This document shows, piece after piece, positions 34,875 through 42,420 of a DNA stretch of 42,420 nt. Source of the stretch: Cristatella mucedo (lineage: Eukaryota > Bryozoa > Phylactolaemata > Cristatellidae); the NCBI GenBank assembly GCA_009760855.2, contig WPIO01000456.1:1-42420 (forward strand), read 5' to 3'. Under the pieces are notes generated by a model. That model saw only the letters and a list, made by a program, of their open reading frames with translations. It had not been told where the DNA came from and did not search any database. The translations under genes and the position numbers were made by a program. The first letter of the stretch is position 1. The number at the start of each line of letters is the position of its first letter.

Positions 34875-36356
34875 ATTAGGCCATTCACACTTGAATAGCT
34901 TATTTTGCATGACTTCACAGCAGATCGCACTATATCACGACACTTTAAATCAACCCGTCAAGTCATGCAGTCGCCTCGAAGCGGAGTAGTGCAGGCCTTG
35001 CTTTAGGCAATCGCACTTGAATAGCTCATTTATATTGAGTTTGCAGCTGATCGCGGAATATAAAGACATCTCGATACTGCTCGTTATATCGTGTGATAAC
35101 TTGCTGCAGATTGCTGCGCCTTGCATTAGGCCATTCACACTTGATTAGCTTATTTTGCATGAGTTCACAGCAGATCGCACAATATCTAGATACTTCAAAT
35201 CAACCCGTCAAGGCATGAAGTAGCTTGGAGCAGAGTGCAGGCCTTGCTTTGAGCAATCGCACTTGAATAATTCATTTCGCTTGAGTTTGCAGCAGATCGC
35301 AGAATATTAAGACACCTCGATACTGTTCGTCATAGAGTGTGATACCTTGCTGCAGTGTGAGGCGCCTTGCATTAGGCCATTCACACTTGAATAGCTTATT
35401 TTTCATAACTTCACAGCAGATCGCACAATATCTAGATACTTTAAATAAACCCGTCTGAGCGTGTGGTAGCTTGCAGCGGAGTGCAGCTCCTTGCTTTAGG
35501 CGATCGCACCTGAATAACACATTTCGGTTGAGTTTGCTGCAGATCGCTGAATATAAAGACACCTCGATACTGCTCGTTATATCGTGTGATAACTTGCTGC
35601 AGATTGCGGCGCCTTGCATTAGGCCATTCACACTTGAATAGCTTATTTTGCATGACTTCACAGCAGATCGCACAATATCTAGATACTTCAAATCAACCCG
35701 TCAAGGCATGAAGTAGCTCGGAGCAGACTGCAGGCCTTGCTTTAGGCAATCGCACTTGAATAATTCATTTCGCTTGAGTTTGCAGCAGATCGCCGAATAT
35801 AAAGACACCTCGATACTGCTCGTTATATCGTGTGATGACGTGCTGCAGAGTGAGGGGCCTAACATTAGGCCATTCACACTTGAATAGCTTATTTTGCATG
35901 AGTTTACAGCAGATCGCACAATATCTAGATACTTAAAATAACCCGTCAAGTCATGCAGTACCTCGGCCTCAGAGTGATGACCTTGCTTCAGGCAATCGCA
36001 CTTTAATAAGTCATTTCGCTTGAGTTTGCAGCAGATCGCTGAATATAAAGACACCTCGATACTTCTCGTTATATCGTGTGATAACTTGCTGCAGAGTGCG
36101 GCGCCTAGCATTAGGCAATTCACACTTGAATAGCTTATCTTTCATGAGTTCACAGCAGATCGCACAATATCTAGATACTTTAAATCAACCCGCCAGAGCG
36201 TGGAGTAGTTTGCAGCATAATGCAGCTCCTTGCTTCAGGCAATCGCACTTGAATAACTCATTTTGCTTGAGTTTGCAGCAGATCGCAGAATATGAAGACA
36301 CCTCGATACTGCTGGTTATTTCGTGTGATAACTTGCTGCAGATTGCGGCGCCTAGC

Positions 36357-39300
36357 ATTAGGCCATTCACACTTGAATAGCTTATCTTGCATGTGTTCAC
36401 AACAGATCGCACAATATCTAGATACTTTAAATCAACCCGCTAGAGCGTGCAGTAGTTTGCAGCAAAGCGCAGCTCCTTGCTTTAGGCAATCGCACATGAA
36501 AACCACATTTCGGTTAAGTTTGCTGCAGATCGCTGAATATGAAGACACCTCGATACTGCTGGTTATATCGTGTGATAACTTGCTGCAGATTGCAGCGCCT
36601 AGCATTATGACGTTCACACTTGAATAGCTTATCTTGCATGAGTTCACAGCAGATCGCACAATATCTAGATACTTTAAATCAACCCGCCAGAGCGTGCAGT
36701 AGTTTGCAGCAAAGCGCAGCTCCTTGCTTTAGGCAATCGCACATGAAAACCACATTTCAGTCAGGTTTGCAGCTGATCGCGGAATATAAAGACACCTCGA
36801 TACTGCCCGTTTTATCGTGTGATAACTTGCTTCAGATTGCGGCGCCTTGCATTAGGCCATTCACACGTGAATAGCTTATTTTGTATGACTTCACAGCAGA
36901 TCGTACAATATCTAGATACTTTAAATCAACGCGTCGAGTCATGCAGTTCCTCGGAGAGGAGTGCAGGTATTGCTTTAGGCAATCGCACATAAATAACTCA
37001 TTTCGGTTGAGTTTGCAGCTGATCGCGGAATATAAAGACACCTCGATAATGCCCGGTATAGCTTGTGATAACTTGCTGCACATTGCTGCGCCTTGCATTA
37101 GGCCATTCACACGTGAATAGCTTATTTTGCATGACTTCACAGCAGATCGCACATTATCTAGATACTTTAAATGAACCCGTCAAGTCATGCAGTCCCTCGA
37201 GAGGAGTGCAGGTATTGCTTTGAGCAATTGCACATAAATTACTCATTTCGGTTGAGTTTGCAGCAGAGCCCTGAATATAAAGACACCTCGATACTGCTCA
37301 TTATATCGCGTGATAACTTGCTGTAGATTGCGGCTCCTTTCATTAGGCCATTCACACTTGAATAGCTTATTTTGCATTACTTCACAGCAGATCGCACATT
37401 ATCTAGATACTTTAAATCAACCCGTCAAGGCATGAAGTAGCTTGGAGTAGAGTGCAGGCCTTGCTTTAGGCAATCGCACTTGAATAACTCATTTCGCTTA
37501 GGTTCGCAGCAAATCGCTGAATATTAAGACACCTCAATACTAGTCATTATATCGTGTGATGACTGGCTGCAGAGTGCAGGTACTTGCATTAAGCCATTCA
37601 CACTTGAATAGCTTATCGTGCATGAGTTCACAGCAGATCGCACAATATCTGGATACTTTAAATCAACCCGCCAGAGCGTGCAGTAGTTTGCAGCATAATG
37701 CAGCTCCTTGCTTCAGGCAATCGCACTTGAATAAGTCATTTTGCTTGAGTTTGCAGCAAATCGCTAAATATAAAGACACCTCGATACTGCTCTTTATAGC
37801 ATGTGATAACTTGCTGCAGAGTGCTGCGCCTTGTATTAGGCCATTCACACTTGAATAGCTTATTTTGCATGAGTTCACTGCAGATCGTACAATATCTCGA
37901 TACTTTAAATGAACCTGTCTCAGCATGCGGTAGCTTGCAGCAGAGTGCAGCTCCTTGGTTTAGGCTATCGCACTTAAATAACCTATTTCGCCTAAGTTTG
38001 CAGAAGATCGCAGAATATTAAGACACCACGATACTGCTCGTTGTAGAGCGTGATAACTTGCTAGAGAGTGCTGCTCCTAGATATAGGCCATTTACACTTG
38101 AAAAGCTTATTTTGCATGATTTCACAGCAGATCGCACAATATCTAGCTACTTTAAATCCAACCGTCGAAGCGTGCAGGAGCTAGCAGCAGAGTGCTGCAC
38201 CTTGGTTTAGGCAATCACACTTGAATAACGAACTTTGCTTGACTTTGCAGCATATCGCGGAACATTAAGATACCTCGATACCGCACCTCATTCCGTATGA
38301 TAACTTGCTGCAGAGTGCGGTGCCTTGCATTAAGCCATTCACACTTGAATAACTTATTTTGCATGAGTTTACAGCAGATCGGACAATATCTAGAGACTTT
38401 AAATCCACCCGTCGAAGCTTGCATGAGCTAGCAGCAGAGTGCTGCTCCTTGCTTTGGGCAATGGTACTTAAAAAACACATTTCGAATGAGTTTGCAGACG
38501 ATCGCGAAATGTAAAGACACCTCAATACTGCTCGTTATGGCGTGTGATAACTTGCTGGTGAGTGTGGTGTATTGCATTAAGCCATTCTCACTTGAATAAC
38601 CTATTTTGCATGAGATAGCAGGAGATTGCCCAATATCTAGATACTTTAAATCCACCCGTCGAAGCGTGCAGGAGCTGGCAGCAGAGTGCTCAGCTTCGCT
38701 TTAGGCAATCGCACTTGAAAAACGCATTTTGCTTGATTTGCAGAAGATCGCAGAATATGAAGACACCTCGATACCGCTGGTTATATCGTGTGATAACTTG
38801 CTGCAGATTGCGGCGCCTAGCATTAGGCCATTCACACTTGAATAGCTTATCTTGCATGACTTCACAACAGATCGCACAATATCTAGATACTTTAAATCAA
38901 CCCGCCAGAGCGTGCAGTAGTTTGCAGCAGAGCACAGCTCCTTGCTTTAGGCAATCGCACATGAATACCACATTTCGGTTAAGTTTGCTGCAGATCGCTG
39001 AATATGAAGACACCTCAATACTGCTTGTTATATCGTGTGATAACTTGCTGCAAATTGCAGCGCCTAGCATTAGGATGTTCACACTTGAATAGCTTATCTT
39101 GCATGAGTTCACAGCAGATCGCACAATATCTACATACTTTAAATCAACCCACCAGAGCGTGCAGTAGTTTGCAGCATAATGCAGCTCCTTGCTTCAGGCA
39201 ATCGCACTTGAATAACTCATTTCGGTTGAGTTTGCAGCTGATCGCTGACTATAAAGACACCTCGATACTGCCCGTTATATCGTGTGATAACTTGCTGCAG

Positions 39301-39808
39301 ATTGTGGCGCCTTGCATTAAGCCATTTACACGTGAATAGCTAATTTTGCATGACTTCACAGCAGATCGCACTTAATCTAGATACTTTAAATTAACCCGTC
39401 AAGTCATGCAGTCGCCCGGAGATTAGTGCAGGCCTTGCTTTGGGCAATCGCACTTGAATAACTCATTTCGCTTGAGTTTGCAGCAGATCTCAGAATATTA
39501 AGACACCTCGATACCGCTGGTTATATCGTGTGATAACTTGCTGCAGATTGCGGCGCCTAGCATTAGGCCATTCACACTTGAATAGCTTATCTTGCATGAG
39601 TTCACAGCAGATCGCACAATATCTAGATACTTTAAATCAACCCACCAGAGCGTGCAGTAGTTAGCAGCATAATGCAGCTTCTTGCTTCAGGCAATCGCAC
39701 TTGAATAACTCATTTCGGTTGAGTTTGCAGCTGATCGCGGAATATAAAGACACCTCGATACTGCCCGTTATAGCTTGTGATAACTTGCTGCACATTGTTG
39801 GGCCTTGC
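36357..39808 (+). repeat. D3 14-dimer HOR, copy 1 (3,452 bp)
   Basis: It repeats from 39809 at an offset of 3,452, rising to 3,457 bases (14 dimers). The shared CATGTGTTCACAACAGATCG A half marks the start. It includes a D2-like part (MYDFTADRT-type A half at about 36880, CTCGAGAGGAGTGC near 37197, CCTGTCTCAGCATGCGG near 37913). Relative to D2 it holds one extra dimer between about 37510 and 37760, because offsets to D2 go from 22,684 to 22,931. It also has a partial divergent triplet at 38082-38745 and a return to CACAACAGATCG units. Confidence 0.87.
38082..38745 (+). repeat. Divergent cassette in D3 copy 1 (third dimer truncated)
   Basis: It begins after CCTAGA at 38081 and runs through the same three A halves. 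In the third B half the sequence switches at about 38745 to an AGATCGCAGAATATGAAGAC unit, so the rest of the third dimer is ordinary. The B half there reads TTGATTTGCAG, one T shorter than the others. Confidence 0.8.
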
Positions 39809-41415
39809 ATTAGGCCATTCACACTTGAATAGCTTATCTTGCATGTGTTCACAACAGATCGCACAATATCTAGATACTTTAAATCAACCCGCTAGAGCGT
39901 GCAGTAGTTTGCAGCAAAGCGCAGCTCCTTGCTTTAGGCAATCGCACATGAGAACCACATTTCGGTTAAGTTTGCTGCAGATCGCTGAATATGAAGACAC
40001 CTCGATACTGCTGGTTATATCGTGTGATAACTTGCTGCAGATTGCAGCGCCTAGCATTAGGACGTTCACACTTGAATAGCTTATCTTGCATGAGTTCACA
40101 GCAGATCGCACAATATCTAGATACTTTAAATCAACCCGCCAGAGCGTGCAGTAGTTTGCAGCAAAGCGCAGCTCCTTGCTTTAGGCAATCGCACATGAAA
40201 ACCACATTTCAGTCAGGTTTGCAGCTGATCGCGGAATATAAAGACACCTCGATACTGCCCGTTTTATCGTGTGATAACTTGCTGCAGATTGCGGCGCCGC
40301 CTTGCATTAGGCCATTTCACACGTGAATAGCTTATTTTGTATGACTTCACAGCAGATCGTACAATATCTAGATACTTTAAATCAACGCGTCGAGTCATGC
40401 AGTTCCTCGGAGAGGAGTGCAGGTATTGCTTTAGGCAATCGCACATAAATAACTCATTTCGGTTGAGTTTGCAGCTGATCGCGGAATATAAAGACACCTC
40501 GATAATGCCCGGTATAGCTTGTGATAACTTGCTGCACATTGCTGCGCCTTGCATTAGGCCATTCACACGTGAATAGCTTATTTTGCATGACTTCACAGCA
40601 GATCGCACATTATCTAGATACTTTAAATGAACCCGTCAAGTCATGCAGTCCCTCGAGAGGAGTGCAGGTATTGCTTTGAGCAATCGCACATAAATTACTC
40701 ATTTCGGTTGAGTTTGCAGCAGAGCCCTGAATATAAAGACACCTCGATACTGCTCATTATATCGCGTGATAACTTGCTGTAGATTGCGGCTCCTTTCATT
40801 AGGCCATTCACACTTGAATAGCTTATTTTGCATTACTTCACAGCAGATCGCACATTATCTAGATACTTTAAATCAACCCGTCAAGGCATGAAGTAGCTTG
40901 GAGTAGAGTGCAGGCCTTGCTTTAGGCAATCGCACTTGAATAACTCATTTCGCTTAGGTTCGCAGCAAATCGCTGAATATTAAGACACCTCAATACTACT
41001 CATTATATCGTGTGATGACTGGCTGCAGAGTGCAGGTACTTGCATTAAGCCATTCACACTTGAATAGCTTATCGTGCATGAGTTCACAGCAGATCGCACA
41101 ATATCTGGATACTTTAAATCAACCCGCCAGAGCGTGCAGTAGTTTGCAGCATAATGCAGCTCCTTGCTTCAGGCAATCGCACTTGAATAAGTCATTTTGC
41201 TTGAGTTTGCAGCAAATCGCTAAATATAAAAGACACCTCGATACTGCTCTTTATAGCATGTGATAACTTGCTGCAGAGTGCTGCGCCTTGTATTAGGCCA
41301 TTCACACTTGAATAGCTTATTTTGCATGAGTTCACTGCAGATCGTACAATATCTCGATACTTTAAATGAACCTGTCTCAGCATGCGGTAGCTTGCAGCAG
41401 AGTGCAGCTCCTTGG

Positions 41416-41531
41416 TTTAGGCGATCGCACTTAAATAACCTATTTCGCCTAAGTTTGCAGAAGATCGCAGAATATTAAGACACCACAACCGTCGAAGCGT
41501 GCAGGAGCTAGCAGCAGAGTGCTGCACCTTG
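41416..41531 (+). repeat. Hybrid B/A half-unit (116 bp) at a half-register deletion
   Basis: The first 71 bases are the start of a B half (TTTAGGCGATCGCAC to AAGACACCAC). The remainder, from AACCGTCGAAGC, is the end of an A half of the divergent type. The next half-unit is again B. Comparison with 38030-38159 shows 130 bases missing. It is the only place where I find the A-B alternation broken. Confidence 0.85.
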
Positions 41532-42075
41532 TTTAGGCAATCACACTTGAATAACGAACTTTGCTTGACTTTGCAGCATATCGCTGAACATTAAGATACC
41601 TCGATACCGCACCTCATTCCGTATGATAACTTGCTGCAGAGTGCGGTGCCTTGCATTAAGCCATTCACACTTGAATAACTTATTTTGCATGAGTTTACAG
41701 AAGATCGCATAATATCTAGGGACTTTAAAATCCACCAGTCGAACCTTGCATGAGCTAGCAGCAGAGTGCTGCGCCTTGCATAGGGCAATCGTACTGAAAA
41801 AACACATTTTGAATGAGTTTGCAGACGATCGCGAAATGTAAAGACACCTCAATACTGCTCGTTATGGCGTGTGATAACTTGCTGGTGAGTGTGGTGTATT
41901 GCATTAAGCCATTCTCACTTGAATAACCTATTTTGCATGAGATAGCAGGAGATTGCCCAATATCTAGATACTTTAAATCCACCCGTCGAAGCGTGCAGGA
42001 GCTGGCAGCAGAGTGCTCAGCTTCGCTTTAGGCAATCGCACTTGAAAAACGCATTTTGCTTGATTTTGCAGAAGA
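41487..42075 (+). repeat. Divergent cassette in D3 copy 2 (left part deleted)
   Basis: It starts in the middle of the first A half, directly after the deletion junction at 41486, at AACCGTCGAAGCG. The remainder follows 38160-38745 with substitutions, such as CTAGGGACTTTAAAATCCACC at 41716-41736, then exits to the ordinary unit at the same place. Confidence 0.8.
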
Positions 42076-42420
42076 TCGCAGAATATGAAGACACCTCGAT
42101 ACCGCTGGTTATATCGTGTGATAACTTGCTGCAGATTGCGGCGCCTAGCATTAGGCCATTCACACTTGAATAGCTTATCTTGCATGACTTCACAACAGAT
42201 CGCACAATATCTAGATACTTTAAATCAACCCGCCAGAGCGTGCAGTAGTTTGCAGCAGAGCACAGCTCCTTGCTTTAGGCAATCGCACATGAATACCACA
42301 TTTCGGTTAAGTTTGCTGCAGATCGCTGAATATGAAGACACCTCGATACTGCTTGTTATATCGTGTGATAACTTGCTGCAAATTGCAGCGCCTAGCATTA
42401 GGACGTTCACACTTGAATAG

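Larger units (their letters stand above)
33912..36356 (+). repeat. About ten consensus-like dimers without long near-identical partners
   Basis: Dimers here are closest to what I would write as the overall consensus (CGCACTTGAATAATTCATTT, TGCATGAGTTCACAGCAG, CAACCCGTCAAG). I found no long, high-identity partner elsewhere in the window. Small length variants are present: a 4-base longer A half at 34875-35001, TTATTTTCGC near 34283, CGCGAGAATATG near 34310, and CTCGGCCTCAGAG near 35963. The longest open frame of the window (minus strand, 34223-34930) lies here because these units lack the variant stop codons seen elsewhere. Confidence 0.8.
1..42420. repeat. Continuous satellite DNA array of 246-bp dimers (two 123-bp halves), about 172 dimers
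   Basis: The same unit recurs head to tail across the whole window. The marker TATCTAGATA, or a one- or two-base variant of it, returns about every 246 bp, for example near 171, 418, 663, 910, 1157 and 1404, and on to the last line. Each 246-bp unit contains two related 123-bp halves. No stretch of even 100 bases falls outside the pattern, so there is no inserted transposon, gene or unique spacer. All units have the same orientation. Eukaryotic centromeric and pericentromeric satellites show this organisation; assignment to such a location is inference. A bacterial or plasmid origin is unlikely because nothing codes for replication or partition and the array is too long and uniform. Assembly collapse or expansion within such DNA is common, so copy numbers here may not be exact. 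Confidence 0.97.
39809..42420 (+). repeat. D3 14-dimer HOR, copy 2 (right end cut by window; 130-bp deletion)
   Basis: It follows copy 1 to 41486, then drops 130 bases relative to 38030-38159 and continues to the window end at an offset of 3,327-3,328. Other length differences are +3 near 40297 (GGCGCCGCCTTG), +1 near 40315 (CCATTTCAC), +1 near 41227 and +1 near 41736. Confidence 0.87.

Noticed and set aside
34223-34930. Longest open frame (235 codons, minus strand) and the other 60-157-codon frames on both strands as protein genes
   Set aside because: They recur with the satellite period, occur in several overlapping frames on both strands, start mostly at non-ATG codons, are broken by indels and stops in related units, and resemble no domain I know.
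35030-35050. CENP-B-box-like match in the B half (TTTCGCTTGAGTTTGC, TTTCGGTTGAGTTTGC and similar forms throughout)
   Set aside because: TTCG and the following A fit the mammalian box, but the essential CGGG half is TTGC. About six of nine core bases match, which is not enough. The example at this position (TTTATATTGAGTTTGC) lacks even TTCG.
36351-36357. GGCGCC/GCCTAG hexamers and CTCGAG near 37197 as regulatory sites or promoters
   Set aside because: They are short palindromes inherent to the repeat or its variants, with no -10/-35, TATA-to-start or terminator arrangement near them.
1-42420. CRISPR array
   Set aside because: Repeats are 123/246 bp, directly adjacent and individually diverged, with no unique equal-length spacers and no cas genes.
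1-42420. Tandem rRNA or tRNA gene cluster
   Set aside because: No 5S-like internal control region, no conserved rRNA stretches, and no tRNA arms with a GTTCRANYC-type T loop in any unit.
1-42420. Iteron-type plasmid or phage replication origin
   Set aside because: Iterons are about 20 bp and few. Here about 344 half-units of 123 bp fill 42 kb with no replication gene.

Overview
The whole 42,420-base window is one uninterrupted satellite DNA array. I found no gene, RNA gene, mobile element or non-repetitive island in it. The basic unit is a 246-bp dimer made of two homologous but diverged 123-bp halves, called A and B here. About 172 dimers alternate A-B-A-B in one orientation from end to end. 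GC is about 45% in a hand count of the typical unit. An array of this kind (long, head-to-tail, dimeric, with higher-order repeats) is characteristic of eukaryotic nuclear heterochromatin: centromeric, pericentromeric or subtelomeric. I cannot name the organism. The satellite family is not one I recognise, and no gene is present to place it.

Superimposed on the dimers are higher-order repeats (HORs). Almost every long-range repeat offset is close to a whole multiple of 246.4 bp, so exchange has been in register. Layout: (1) 1-10793, two near-identical copies of a 5.1-kb block (D1) at a period of about 5,669 bp, or 23 dimers. (2) 10794-12321, a mosaic of older, more diverged copies. (3) 12322-18873, two copies of a 14-dimer HOR (D2, period 3,449 bp). 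(4) 18870-22815, two cycles of an 8-dimer HOR (about 1,973 bp) that is a tandemly amplified sub-interval of D2. (5) 22816-25163, a D2-type stretch without the 8-dimer junction. (6) 25164-27440, a diverged return to D1-type and mosaic dimers. (7) 27441-33911, a second 8-dimer block with three full cycles. (8) 33912-36356, dimers close to the general consensus with no long near-identical partner that I found. (9) 36357-42420, a third, 14-dimer HOR (D3, period about 3,452-3,457 bp), whose second copy is cut by the window end and carries a 130-bp deletion.

No genes act together here. What the sequence records is array evolution: unequal exchange in register, nested amplification (14-mer to 8-mer), probable gene conversion, and one half-unit slip. 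Many open frames of 60-235 codons exist on both strands. They follow from the repeat period being a multiple of three, and I do not treat them as genes. Any biological role (kinetochore foundation, heterochromatin, satellite transcripts) is inference only.
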